A stretch of DNA of 64,000 nucleotides from Sphingomonas suaedae. Lineage in GTDB: Bacteria > Pseudomonadota > Alphaproteobacteria > Sphingomonadales > Sphingomonadaceae. The position numbers and the translations under genes are program-made. The DNA lies in assembly GCF_007833215.1 (NCBI RefSeq), contig NZ_CP042239.1, forward strand, positions 3,594,001 to 3,658,000. The letters are read 5' to 3'. Shown one piece after another: positions 25,874-34,324 of the stretch. Each line of letters opens with the position of its first letter. Position 1 is the first letter of the stretch. Below the pieces are notes generated by a model. That model ran no database searches. It was given only the letters and a program-made list of their open reading frames with translations, and had not been told where the DNA came from.

Positions 25874-28800
25874 ATGAAGGTCAAGTTTATGCTGCTGGCA
25901 TCGGCGCTGGGCGCCGGATCGGTCCCGGCACTCGCGCAGGATGCGCCGGGCGACACGGCGGTCCAGGATGCCGAGCCGATCGTCATCACCGGCAGCCGCA
26001 TCGCGCGCGAAACCTATGACACGCCCGCGCCGACCGTGACGGTCAGCGGCGAGGACCTGCTGGAATCGGGCGATACCGAACTCAGCGAGACGTTGGCGGA
26101 GATGCCCGCTTTGTCCTCGACACTCAACGACGCGACGGTGACGGGCAACACGCAGAATTCGGGCCTCAGCTCGATCATGATGCGCAATCTGGGCGACAAC
26201 CGCACCCTGGTGCTGATCGACGGGCGTCGGACGGTGTCGAACAGCGGCATCGGCAACCGTGTCAGCCTGTCGACCATCCCCTCCGATTTCATCGACCGGG
26301 TCGAAGTCATCACCGGCGGCACCTCGTCGGTCTATGGGTCGGATGCGGTCGCTGGCGTCGTCAACATCATCACAGAAAGCAAGCAGCGCGGGTTCCGGCT
26401 GAATGCGCGTATGGGCATCACCGAGGAAGGCGACGGCCAGGAACGCACCTTCAACGCCAGCTGGGGAACGCGCTTTGGTGGCGGTCGCGGCTATTTTCTG
26501 GTCAGCGGCACCTATGACCGCGACGAAGGGATCCGCGCCACCGACCGTGAATGGGCGGTGCGGGATGTCGCCTATGATTATAATTTCGCGACCGGCCTGA
26601 ACGAGCTGGAGACGGTCTATCTGAACAATAGCGGCGCACCGACGAGCGGCAACCAGCCCGCGAACCTGTTCCCGCCATTACAGACTGCCGACCTCTCCTC
26701 ATTCATCCCGGGGGGCGTCTTTTCGGGTGCGAGTTCGGCGCGCGATCGCTTCTATCGCGACGGTGTGCTCGTGCCGCTTGGACCCGATGTCCAGACCGGG
26801 GCGCCCGTGCCCGTCGGCCCTCCGGGTGATCCCGGCAACACCGGCTATTTCCTGCCCAATCGCGACGGCTACAATCAGCGCACCGGGCGCTCGCTGATCC
26901 TCCCGCGCAGCCGCTACCTTGCCGCCGCGAAGCTCAACTATGAGTTCTCCGATGCGCTCGAAGGCTTTGCCCAGGTCCAGTTTTCGCAGATCGATTCCTA
27001 TGAAGTGCGGGAATCCGTCGGCATTGGCTGGGACTCGACCTATCCGCTGACCGACCCGGTCACGGGCGTCACCACCGAGATCGAATATGGCAAAATCGCC
27101 TGCCGCCGCGTGGGACAGGGGGCGTGCAACCCGTTCGTCCCCGCCGTGATCCGCGCCGATGCGCCCAACAGCGGCGCCGGAATCGCCTGGGACCGCCGCT
27201 TCGATGAGGTGGGCGGCCAGATCACCGAAAATGACCGCACCACGGTGCGCAGCTGGGCGGGGCTGCGCGGCGAACTGGGCGGCGGCTGGAACTGGGAGGC
27301 AAGCGCCGGCTATGGCCGTTATGAACAGCATCAGGTTCGCCGCAACGAGATCAACGGCCAGAATCTGACTCAGGCGCTTAACGCCGAACTCGGACCCGAC
27401 GGCCAGCCGCGCTGCGTCGATGCTGCGGCGCGCGCCGATGGCTGCGTCGCGATCAACCTGTTCGGCGAAGGTGCGATCACGCCCGAAGCCGCGGCATGGA
27501 TTCGTGCTGACCTGACCCAGGATTTGACGATCGAGCAAGTTACCGGACAGGCGTTCGTCACTGGCAGCCTGTTCGACATGCCTGCGGGCCCGGTCGGGGC
27601 CGCCTTCGGCATCGATTATCGCAAGGACAGCCAGCAGCTGCGCGGCGACGCGCTGTCGCAGGCGGGCGGCACGACGGGGAACGCCATCCCCAATTTCGGC
27701 GGCAACATCACCGCGATCGAGGGCTATGGTGAGGTCAGCGTGCCGTTGCTCGCCGAAGTGGCGGGCGCGCATCTGTTCAGCGTCGATCTTTCGGCGCGCG
27801 CCGCGAATTACAATATCGAGCGCGTCGGCACTGTGTTCAGCTATCGCGGGGGTATCCAATACGCGCCGATCCGCGACCTGCGCTTCCGCGCCCAATATGC
27901 CCGCGCCCAGCGCGCGCCCGACATCGCCGAACTCTATTCGCCGCCGCGCGGCAATTTTGAGGCGGCACCCGATCTGTGCGACGGCGTCACCCCCACCACG
28001 ACGGGCCGCGTCGCCGCCAATTGCCGTCAGGATCCGGGCATTCAGGCCCTGTTCGCGGAACAGGCGGCGGCGGGCGATACGCAACGCTATACGCAGACGG
28101 GCAACAATCTCTACAGCCCGAACGGCGGCAATCTGAACCTGAAGGAGGAAACCGCCGACACCTTCACGTTGGGCGCGGTGTTCAACCCCAGCTTTCTGAA
28201 AGGCATGACGCTCGCGGTCGATTATTACGATATCCGCATCAAGGATGCGATCGACGCCTATTCGAACCGCGATATCCAGCTGCAATGCTATGACACCGAT
28301 ACGCCCCAGGCAGGCAACCCCTTCTGCGCCGACATCACCCGCAACGCCAATAACGGCCAGATCGTCGAGCTGGTCCAACGGCAAGTGAACCTCGCGCGGC
28401 TCGATGTGTCTGGGATCGACGTCGCCTTCAACTGGCGGTTCGACCTTCGCGACTCGATCGGCATCCCGGGGCGTTTCGACCTGCGCTACGACGCCACCCA
28501 TGTGCTCAAGCACAAGGTGACCTTTGCCGGCATCGATGGCACGGTGGTCAACGACTATCGCGGCGACCTGTCCGAGGGCAGCTTCAAATATCGCGGGCGC
28601 GGATCGCTGGCGTGGAGCGTGGGCGATTTCCGCATCCGCTGGACCACCACCGTTTACGGCTCGATCAACGACAACAACTCGTTTCGAGACCAGTATCTCG
28701 CACTGCTCGAGACCAATCCGGATGCCGAGGTGCCGATGTATCTCTACATCGACGATGTCTGGGAACATGACCTGTTCATGTCCTATGACATCGATCTCGG

Positions 28801-28963
28801 CGGCCGGAACAGCTTCCGCCTCTATGGCGGCATCAACAACGTCACCGATGCGATCAGCCCGTTCCTGCCCTCGGGCACCAATAGCGGGCGGCTGACCAAC
28901 CAGAACTCGGCCTATGACGTGGCCGGCCGCCGCTACTATGTCGGCGCGACGCTGCGGTTCTGA
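25874..28963 (+). CDS. TonB-dependent outer-membrane receptor (third)
   Basis: A receptor of about 1029 residues. The ATG at 25874 is preferred over the in-frame ATG at 25868 because GGGAGG at 25862-25867 touches the earlier one but is properly spaced from the later. A signal peptide (MKVKFMLLASALGAGSVPALAQ) is followed by the TonB box EPIVITGSRIAR and a plug with LSETLAEMPALSSTLND. The barrel ends in YYVGATLRF, with the terminal Phe needed for assembly. It belongs to the class often paired with secreted hydrolases, and its stop overlaps such a gene. The substrate is unknown; the dctA-like gene upstream might share control. Confidence 0.92.
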   Translation: MKVKFMLLASALGAGSVPALAQDAPGDTAVQDAEPIVITGSRIARETYDTPAPTVTVSGEDLLESGDTELSETLAEMPALSSTLNDATVTGNTQNSGLSSIMMRNLGDNRTLVLIDGRRTVSNSGIGNRVSLSTIPSDFIDRVEVITGGTSSVYGSDAVAGVVNIITESKQRGFRLNARMGITEEGDGQERTFNASWGTRFGGGRGYFLVSGTYDRDEGIRATDREWAVRDVAYDYNFATGLNELETVYLNNSGAPTSGNQPANLFPPLQTADLSSFIPGGVFSGASSARDRFYRDGVLVPLGPDVQTGAPVPVGPPGDPGNTGYFLPNRDGYNQRTGRSLILPRSRYLAAAKLNYEFSDALEGFAQVQFSQIDSYEVRESVGIGWDSTYPLTDPVTGVTTEIEYGKIACRRVGQGACNPFVPAVIRADAPNSGAGIAWDRRFDEVGGQITENDRTTVRSWAGLRGELGGGWNWEASAGYGRYEQHQVRRNEINGQNLTQALNAELGPDGQPRCVDAAARADGCVAINLFGEGAITPEAAAWIRADLTQDLTIEQVTGQAFVTGSLFDMPAGPVGAAFGIDYRKDSQQLRGDALSQAGGTTGNAIPNFGGNITAIEGYGEVSVPLLAEVAGAHLFSVDLSARAANYNIERVGTVFSYRGGIQYAPIRDLRFRAQYARAQRAPDIAELYSPPRGNFEAAPDLCDGVTPTTTGRVAANCRQDPGIQALFAEQAAAGDTQRYTQTGNNLYSPNGGNLNLKEETADTFTLGAVFNPSFLKGMTLAVDYYDIRIKDAIDAYSNRDIQLQCYDTDTPQAGNPFCADITRNANNGQIVELVQRQVNLARLDVSGIDVAFNWRFDLRDSIGIPGRFDLRYDATHVLKHKVTFAGIDGTVVNDYRGDLSEGSFKYRGRGSLAWSVGDFRIRWTTTVYGSINDNNSFRDQYLALLETNPDAEVPMYLYIDDVWEHDLFMSYDIDLGGRNSFRLYGGINNVTDAISPFLPSGTNSGRLTNQNSAYDVAGRRYYVGATLRF

Positions 28964-29907
28964 TGATGACCCGTCTGTTCCTCGCCCTCCTGTTCCTGTT
29001 CGCCGCAGCTACTCCCTCGGTTGCGGCGGACAGGGCGCCCGATCAGGTGTTCAAGCTGTGGCCCGGAAAAATGCCCGGTGCGGGCGGCCCGCGCGGACCC
29101 GAAAAGATCGGCGAAAAGGGCAGCGCAAAAGGGGCGGTGACCAACGTCACCACGCCTCGAATGGAAATCTACCGGCCCGAAAAGCCCAATGGTGCCGCAG
29201 TGTTGGTGATCGGTGGAGGCGGCTATTTCCGCATCCAGATCGCCAGCGCCGCCGTGCCCACCGCCCGCTGGCTTCAGGCGCGCGGCGTCACTGCCGTGGT
29301 GCTCTACTACCGCCTGCCCGGCGACGGCTGGAATCCCGATGCGCCGTTCCAGGATGGGCAGCGGGCGATGCGCCTGCTCCGCGCCAATGCCGAGCGGCTG
29401 AAGATCGATCCAAACCGCATCGGCGTGCTCGGTTTTTCGGCGGGCGGGCATCTTGCGGGGATGCTGGCGACGCGGGGCGGGCACGATTTCTATCCGCCCG
29501 CCGACATCGCCGACCGGGCGAGTGCGGTCCCCGATTTCGCGGCGCTGATCTATCCGGTCGTATCGATGCGCAAGCCGATCGATACGACGCGCACGGCAAA
29601 GCATCTGAGCGTCCTGCCCGATTATCGCGATACGATGTCGGTCGAGGGGCTGGTGACGCCGCAAACTCCGCCCATCTTTCTCGCCCATGCGGTCGATGAT
29701 CCGATCGCCGATCCGCAGCACAGTCAGCGCCTCTACGAAGCGATGCACGCCGCCAACCGCCCCGTCGAGCTGCATCTGTTCCAGCGGGGCGGGCACAGCT
29801 GGGGTTTGGGCAAGCAGGGAGAGCCGGTGGCCGTCTGGCCCCGCCTGTTTGCGGCGTGGGCGACGCGGAACGGCTGGCTGCCCGAACGCGAGAAGGGCGC
29901 GGACTAG
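28963..29907 (+). CDS. exported alpha/beta hydrolase (acetyl-xylan-esterase-like)
   Basis: A 314-residue secreted alpha/beta hydrolase. The signal peptide is MMTRLFLALLFLFAAATPSVAA. A Gly-rich oxyanion region (VLVIGGGGYFR), the nucleophile in GFSAGGH, the acid in AVDDPIADP and the base in RGGHSWG form the triad. The pattern is that of the BD-FAE/endo-xylanase-annotated esterases found in polysaccharide loci. Its start overlaps the receptor stop (ATGA, with a second ATG 3 nt on), so the two are coupled. It probably removes acyl groups from the receptor ligand in the periplasm. Confidence 0.88.
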   Translation: MMTRLFLALLFLFAAATPSVAADRAPDQVFKLWPGKMPGAGGPRGPEKIGEKGSAKGAVTNVTTPRMEIYRPEKPNGAAVLVIGGGGYFRIQIASAAVPTARWLQARGVTAVVLYYRLPGDGWNPDAPFQDGQRAMRLLRANAERLKIDPNRIGVLGFSAGGHLAGMLATRGGHDFYPPADIADRASAVPDFAALIYPVVSMRKPIDTTRTAKHLSVLPDYRDTMSVEGLVTPQTPPIFLAHAVDDPIADPQHSQRLYEAMHAANRPVELHLFQRGGHSWGLGKQGEPVAVWPRLFAAWATRNGWLPEREKGAD

Positions 29908-29953
29908 GCGCCGCATCCGCTCCCCGCTAGGATCGCCTGAAGCAGGGAGTGCG

Positions 29954-30577
29954 ATGCGGAGCGAGGCGATCAGTTCGGGGGAGGCGAGCGGCGCGGCATG
30001 GCCCGACCGGATCCGGCTGCCGCTCGATTTCGATGTCGAGCGGATGCGCGCCGATCTCGCCGCGATCGACCGCGACTGGATCGACCATCTCGTCCGAGGC
30101 AATTACGAGGGGGACTGGTCGGTCCTGCCGCTGCGCCATGTCCGCGGGGCGACGCATCCGGTGATGACGATCTACGCCGATCCGACCGCGACCGAGTTTG
30201 TCGACGGGCCGCTGCTCGCCCATACTCCCTATTTCCGCGCGCTGCTCGCCGCGTTTCGCTGTCCCCTGCAAGCGGTGCGGCTGATGCGCCTCACGCCCGG
30301 ATCGGTCATTAAGCCGCATCGCGACCATGATCTCGCCGCCGAATGGGGCGTGGCGCGCATCCATGTGCCGATCGCGACCAACCCGGATGTGACGTTCCTG
30401 CTCAACGACATCCCGATTGCGATGCACCCGGGTGAAGCCTGGTATCTGCGGCTGGCCGACATCCATGCGGTTGCCAATCGGGGGACCAGCGACCGGGTGC
30501 ATCTGGTGATCGATGCGCTGGTCGATCACTGGCTCGCGGAACTGATGGCGTGCGGACGCGACGCGGCGGGCGGATGA
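29954..30577 (+). CDS. aspartyl/asparaginyl beta-hydroxylase family dioxygenase
   Basis: A 207-residue protein of the Asp_Arg_Hydrox family, Fe(II)/2-oxoglutarate dioxygenases that hydroxylate Asp or Asn side chains. The metal-binding HxD is visible in KPHRDHDLAAEWG, and the distal His is in RLADIHAVANRG; the Arg for 2-oxoglutarate would be in DRVHLVIDAL. The start ATG at 29954 has AGGGAG 6 nt upstream. It lies 46 nt after the hydrolase and converges on an orphan lasso-B2-like gene. The target is unknown; a peptide, a protein or a free amino acid are all possible. Confidence 0.87.
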   Translation: MRSEAISSGEASGAAWPDRIRLPLDFDVERMRADLAAIDRDWIDHLVRGNYEGDWSVLPLRHVRGATHPVMTIYADPTATEFVDGPLLAHTPYFRALLAAFRCPLQAVRLMRLTPGSVIKPHRDHDLAAEWGVARIHVPIATNPDVTFLLNDIPIAMHPGEAWYLRLADIHAVANRGTSDRVHLVIDALVDHWLAELMACGRDAAGG

Positions 30578-30614
30578 CCTTCCGGGTCGTGGACGCTGTC
30601 CATCCCGGCGCGCG

Positions 30615-31115
30615 TCACCGTTGATCCGGCACGTGCGCGTTTGAAAGAAAGCAGGAGACCGATTTGTACCGGGCGAAGCTGCCTGCGCCGCCGGTGATCG
30701 TCACGGGGCCACACGCCGTCCAAGCATGAGCGCTGAGCGCCTGTCCCTCTTCACCCTTGGCCAGCCCCAGATGCAGCGCGCAGGGGACCCGCCAGATCGC
30801 GCAGAGGACGCGTGCGGTAATTGACTGGGGCAGGCAGTTGGAACGGAACGGCGCATAACGCGCGGCGATGCCGATGACCGTGCGCAATCGCATAGCTTGC
30901 GCCTGTTGCGCGGCGGTGCATTCCGGTCGGTGCGTGGTGGCGCCGAGATTGGTTCCGAGCAGCGGCGCGAGACGGCGAAACGGTACGATCGCGATCGCCG
31001 CCGAGGACAGGCCGATCAATGCCCAGGTCGGAACCAGCAAAAGGAGGACGAACAGCGGAAGCCGCCGTGCGGTCGTCGCCTTGCGCGCCAGACGTGCGAA
31101 CTGCGACGCCTTCAT
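30615..31115 (-). CDS. lasso-peptide B2-like protease (Transglut_core3), orphan
   Basis: A 166-residue protein with one N-terminal membrane helix (about 18-45) and a C-terminal transglutaminase-like fold of the Transglut_core3 type. The catalytic Cys is in FRSNCLPQSI and the His in SAHAWTACGPV. This fold forms the B2 leader peptidase of lasso-peptide systems. No precursor, B1/PqqD-like or cyclase gene is visible nearby, so a lasso pathway is not supported here. It starts 19 nt after the hemA stop on the same strand and is probably co-transcribed with it. Family confident, role unknown. Confidence 0.78.
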   Translation of the reverse strand: MKASQFARLARKATTARRLPLFVLLLLVPTWALIGLSSAAIAIVPFRRLAPLLGTNLGATTHRPECTAAQQAQAMRLRTVIGIAARYAPFRSNCLPQSITARVLCAIWRVPCALHLGLAKGEEGQALSAHAWTACGPVTITGGAGSFARYKSVSCFLSNAHVPDQR

Positions 31116-31134
31116 TCCCTGTCCTTTCCGGACA

Positions 31135-32376
31135 TTAGGCCGCCGCGCGAAGCTCCAGCCGTTCCCAGATCTCGACCAGCGCGCGCGTGAGGTCGCGCAT
31201 CATCGCCTCGTCATGTGCGGGACCGGGGGTGAAGCGCAACCGTTCGGTGCCGCGCGGGACGGTCGGATAATTGATCGGCTGCACATAGACGCCGTACTCG
31301 GCGAGCAGGATGTCGCTGATCTTCTTGGCTTTGACCGGATCGCCGACCATCAGCGGAACGATATGCGTGGTCGAGTCCATCACCGGCAGCCCGGCATCGG
31401 CGAACATCGTCTTGAGCTGGGCGGCGGCGGCCTGCTGCCCGTCGCGCTCTTCGCTCGATCCTTTGAGGTGCCGCACGCTCGCCAGCGCACCCGCGACCAG
31501 CACGGGCGAGAGCGAGGTGGTGAAAATGAAGCCCGGCGCATAGCTGCGGATCACGTCGATGATCGTGCGGTCGGCCGCGATATAGCCGCCCATCACGCCG
31601 AACGCCTTGCCCAGCGTACCTTCGACGATCGTCAGCCGGTGTGCCGCTTCGTCCCGCTCCGAAATCCCGCCGCCGCGCGCGCCATACATGCCGACCGCAT
31701 GAACTTCGTCGAGATAGGTAAGGGCGTTGTAGGTGTCGGCCAGGTCGCAGATCGCGTGGATCGGCGCGATGTCGCCATCCATCGAATAGACGCTCTCGAA
31801 CGCGATCAACTTCGGCGCGGCGGGATCGTCGGCCGCGAGCAGTTCCTCGAGATGCGCGAGGTCGTTGTGGCGGAACACCCGCTTCTCGCATCCCGAGTTG
31901 CGGATACCGGCGATCATCGAGGCGTGGTTGAGTTCGTCCGAATAGATGATGCAGCCCGGCAGCACCTTGGCCAGCGTCGACAGCGTCGCCTCGTTCGAGA
32001 CATAGCCGCTGGTGAACAGCAATGCCGCTTCCTTGCCGTGCAGGTCGGCCAGTTCGCCTTCCAGATCGACATGATAATGCGTGTTGCCGCCGATATTGCG
32101 CGTGCCGCCCGATCCCGCGCCGACATCGTGCAGCGCCTCTTCCATCGCGGCGATTACCTTGGGGTGCTGGCCCATCGCGAGATAGTCGTTCGAGCACCAG
32201 ACGGTGATCGGCTTGGGGCCGTTATGTCCCGCAAAGCACCGCGCATTGGGAAACATGCCCTTGTTGCGCAGGATGTCGATGAACACGCGATACCGCCCTT
32301 CGGCGTGCAGCCGGTCGATCGCCTGGTTGAAGACACGGGAATAATCCACGGTGCGCTGGGGAGCATCGCTTGTCAT
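31135..32376 (-). CDS. hemA: 5-aminolevulinate synthase
   Basis: A 413-residue PLP enzyme condensing glycine and succinyl-CoA to 5-aminolevulinate, the first step of heme synthesis by the route of alphaproteobacteria. The PLP lysine is at about K257 ([14 protein letters not shown]) and the ring Asp at about D223 ([11 protein letters not shown]). [20 protein letters not shown] is the substrate loop typical of ALAS. The ATG at 32376 ([16 protein letters not shown]) matches the family length; an in-frame ATG at 32451 would run into a palindrome. A perfect inverted repeat at 32436-32457 lies about 60 nt upstream and may regulate it. Confidence 0.96.
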   Translation of the reverse strand: MTSDAPQRTVDYSRVFNQAIDRLHAEGRYRVFIDILRNKGMFPNARCFAGHNGPKPITVWCSNDYLAMGQHPKVIAAMEEALHDVGAGSGGTRNIGGNTHYHVDLEGELADLHGKEAALLFTSGYVSNEATLSTLAKVLPGCIIYSDELNHASMIAGIRNSGCEKRVFRHNDLAHLEELLAADDPAAPKLIAFESVYSMDGDIAPIHAICDLADTYNALTYLDEVHAVGMYGARGGGISERDEAAHRLTIVEGTLGKAFGVMGGYIAADRTIIDVIRSYAPGFIFTTSLSPVLVAGALASVRHLKGSSEERDGQQAAAAQLKTMFADAGLPVMDSTTHIVPLMVGDPVKAKKISDILLAEYGVYVQPINYPTVPRGTERLRFTPGPAHDEAMMRDLTRALVEIWERLELRAAA

Positions 32377-32435
32377 GGGATATCCCGATAGCGACTTTCC
32401 CCGCCGGTTTCCACTGTGTGGATTACGGAGCGTTG

Positions 32436-32457
32436 CGATCCGTGAAATCACGGATCG
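32436..32457. promoter_or_regulatory. perfect 10-bp inverted repeat upstream of hemA
   Basis: CGATCCGTGA and TCACGGATCG are exact reverse complements separated by AA. The position, 60-81 nt before the hemA start and about 140 nt before the divergent small gene, fits an operator for a dimeric regulator. The arms do not match a regulator motif I can name, and there is no T-tract to make it a terminator. Confidence 0.55.
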
Positions 32458-32593
32458 TTACGGCCATGATTGCCCCATATCAGGACTCCGATCGTCGATT
32501 ATGCTATGAAGGTGGCACTGCGGATCGAGACTCCAAGCAAATCCGCGGCTGAGAGACCGACGCGCTCCCGTTGTCCCAGAGGATACTCAAGCG

Positions 32594-32761
32594 ATGCGAC
32601 AGAGCGACTATGAATATTACGCCCGCCGGGAACGGGCCGAGCGTATGCACGCCGAACGCGCCCGCGATTCGGGTGCGCGGCACGCGCATATCGCGATGGC
32701 GGAAGTCTATGCCGAGCGGCTGAAGGCGATGGCGCCGCCTGCCGGTGCGACGCCCGCCTGA
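32594..32761 (+). CDS. small charged protein, 55 residues
   Basis: A short reading frame, MRQSDYEYYARRERAERM and on to the stop at 32761, divergent from hemA and convergent with murI. It is very rich in Arg, Glu and Ala, and its central region (RRERAERMHAERARDSG) should form one long helix. The composition and codon use look coding, and the protein resembles short conserved hypothetical proteins of sphingomonads. No function can be assigned. The upstream AGAGGATACTCAAGCG supplies a weak ribosome-binding site. Confidence 0.6.
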   Translation: MRQSDYEYYARRERAERMHAERARDSGARHAHIAMAEVYAERLKAMAPPAGATPA

Positions 32762-32851
32762 GCTTATGCGGATTGCCCGTCACGGGCGAAAGCCTCGCGT
32801 GCCGCGTTCGGCGCCGATCATTGCGCTGACCGACCACCGCGCGGCGCAGCG

Positions 32852-33643
32852 TCACAGCGTCTCTATCTGGGTGAGTCCATAGCGCGCAAGCGCGGGCCGC
32901 AGCGCGGGATCTGGCGTCGCGGTGAACACCGCGATCCCGGCTGGCGGCGTGCCGGGCCACTCCTGCCCCCGTGACAGATATGCGATCCGCCGCGCGATGC
33001 CGGGACCGCCATCGACGAACGCCACCGGATGCGGCGCGGCTGCGGCAAGTTCGGCCTCGACCAGCGGAAAATGGGTGCAGGCGTTGACGATGACGTCGAT
33101 TCGCTCGCCCCCGGACTGGCCGAACAGCCCGTCGAGTACCGCGCGATAGTGTGCCGGGTCGGTGAGATCGCCGCGCAGTCTGGCTTCGGCCAGTTCGACC
33201 AGGTCGGCGCTGCCGTGGCGCAGCACCGTATAGTCGGCAGCGAATCGGGCGGTAAGGTCGTCGACATAGGGTTGTCGTACCGTCGCGCGCGTGCCGAGTA
33301 CGCCGATCACCCGGCTTTGCGACAGCAGCGCGGCGGGCTTGATCGCGGGGACCGTGCCGACGATCGGCACGTCGAGCGCGGCGCGGACATGGCCGAGCGC
33401 AATGGTGGATGCGGTGTTGCAGGCGATGACGATGAGTCGGGGGCGATAGCGTTCCGCCAGCCGCCCGAGAAGCGCGGGGACCCGCGCGGCGATCTCGTCC
33501 TCGCTGCGCGTGCCATAGGGAAATCCGGCGCTGTCGGCGACATAGACCAACGGCGCGGAGGGCAGCAGCGCGCGCGTAGGCGCCAGCACCGAAAGCCCAC
33601 CCACGCCCGAATCGAAGAAAAGGAGGGGCCGGTCGTCGGCCAT
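32852..33643 (-). CDS. murI: glutamate racemase
   Basis: A 263-residue cofactor-independent racemase making D-glutamate for peptidoglycan. Both catalytic cysteines are present, C75 in IACNTAST and C189 in NACTHFPL, and the N-terminal FDSGVGGLSVL is the family signature with its catalytic Asp. Length is typical. It is divergent from plsY with a 75-nt gap. No allosteric extension is present. Confidence 0.95.
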   Translation of the reverse strand: MADDRPLLFFDSGVGGLSVLAPTRALLPSAPLVYVADSAGFPYGTRSEDEIAARVPALLGRLAERYRPRLIVIACNTASTIALGHVRAALDVPIVGTVPAIKPAALLSQSRVIGVLGTRATVRQPYVDDLTARFAADYTVLRHGSADLVELAEARLRGDLTDPAHYRAVLDGLFGQSGGERIDVIVNACTHFPLVEAELAAAAPHPVAFVDGGPGIARRIAYLSRGQEWPGTPPAGIAVFTATPDPALRPALARYGLTQIETL

Positions 33644-33718
33644 CTGAAAAATTCCGCTGATCGAGATTGTTGCGCCCGCTTACCGAACGACCTAGCCTTT
33701 GTCCAAGCAAGGGGAAAC

Positions 33719-34324
33719 ATGCAGACGCAAGTCATCTGGATTGCGCCGACGCTCGCCATCGTGCTCGGCTATCTTCTCGGTTCGATTCCGTTCGGGGTGC
33801 TGCTGACGCGCATGGCGGGCGCGGGCGATCTGCGCCAGATCGGGTCGGGCAATATCGGCGCGACCAATGTGCTGCGGACGGGGCGCAAGGGGCTGGCGGC
33901 GGCGACCTTGCTGCTCGACCTGCTCAAGGGTGCGGCGGCGGTGTGGATCGCGCAGGCGCTTTGGCCGGGCACGGGCGTGCTGGCCGCTGCGGGGGCGTTC
34001 ATCGGCCATTGCTATCCGGCCTGGCTTGGCTTCAGGGGCGGCAAGGGTGTCGCGACGCTGATGGGCATCGTGCTCGCGCTCCACTGGCCCTCGGGTGTGG
34101 TCTTCGCGCTCGTCTGGCTCGGCCTTCTCGCTACAATCCGCATCTCCTCGGTCGCGGGAATGGTTGCGGCGATCAGCGCGCCGGTCAGTGCGGCGGTGAT
34201 GAACCGGTTCGATGTCGTGTTGCTGCTGGTGGCGCTGGCGCTGATCGTGCTGTGGAAGCATCGCGAGAATGTCGAGCGGCTGCTGGCGGGCAACGAACCG
34301 CGCCTCGGACGCAAACATGGCTGA
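33719..34324 (+). CDS. plsY: acyl-phosphate:glycerol-3-phosphate acyltransferase
   Basis: A 201-residue inner-membrane acyltransferase for the first step of phospholipid synthesis, using acyl-phosphate. The family motifs are LGSIPFGVLLTR, GSGNIGATNVLR and the Gly-rich GFRGGKGVAT. About five membrane helices are predicted. The ATG at 33719 follows AAGGGGAAAC. Its last 8 nt overlap the dprA start, so the two are coupled. Confidence 0.95.
   Translation: MQTQVIWIAPTLAIVLGYLLGSIPFGVLLTRMAGAGDLRQIGSGNIGATNVLRTGRKGLAAATLLLDLLKGAAAVWIAQALWPGTGVLAAAGAFIGHCYPAWLGFRGGKGVATLMGIVLALHWPSGVVFALVWLGLLATIRISSVAGMVAAISAPVSAAVMNRFDVVLLLVALALIVLWKHRENVERLLAGNEPRLGRKHG

Noticed and set aside
30615..31115. A complete lasso-peptide biosynthetic cluster
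   Set aside because: Only a B2-like protein exists here. No precursor frame, PqqD-like B1, asparagine-synthetase-like cyclase or ABC exporter is nearby.
30868..32391. A 507-codon plus-strand frame opposite hemA and the B2-like gene
   Set aside because: It is antisense to 5-aminolevulinate synthase; the protein is His/Arg-rich and unrelated to anything recognised.
32376..32451. An upstream in-frame ATG as the hemA start (32451)
   Set aside because: It would add a low-complexity extension not typical of the family and would lie within the perfect palindrome; ATG 32376 gives the usual length.
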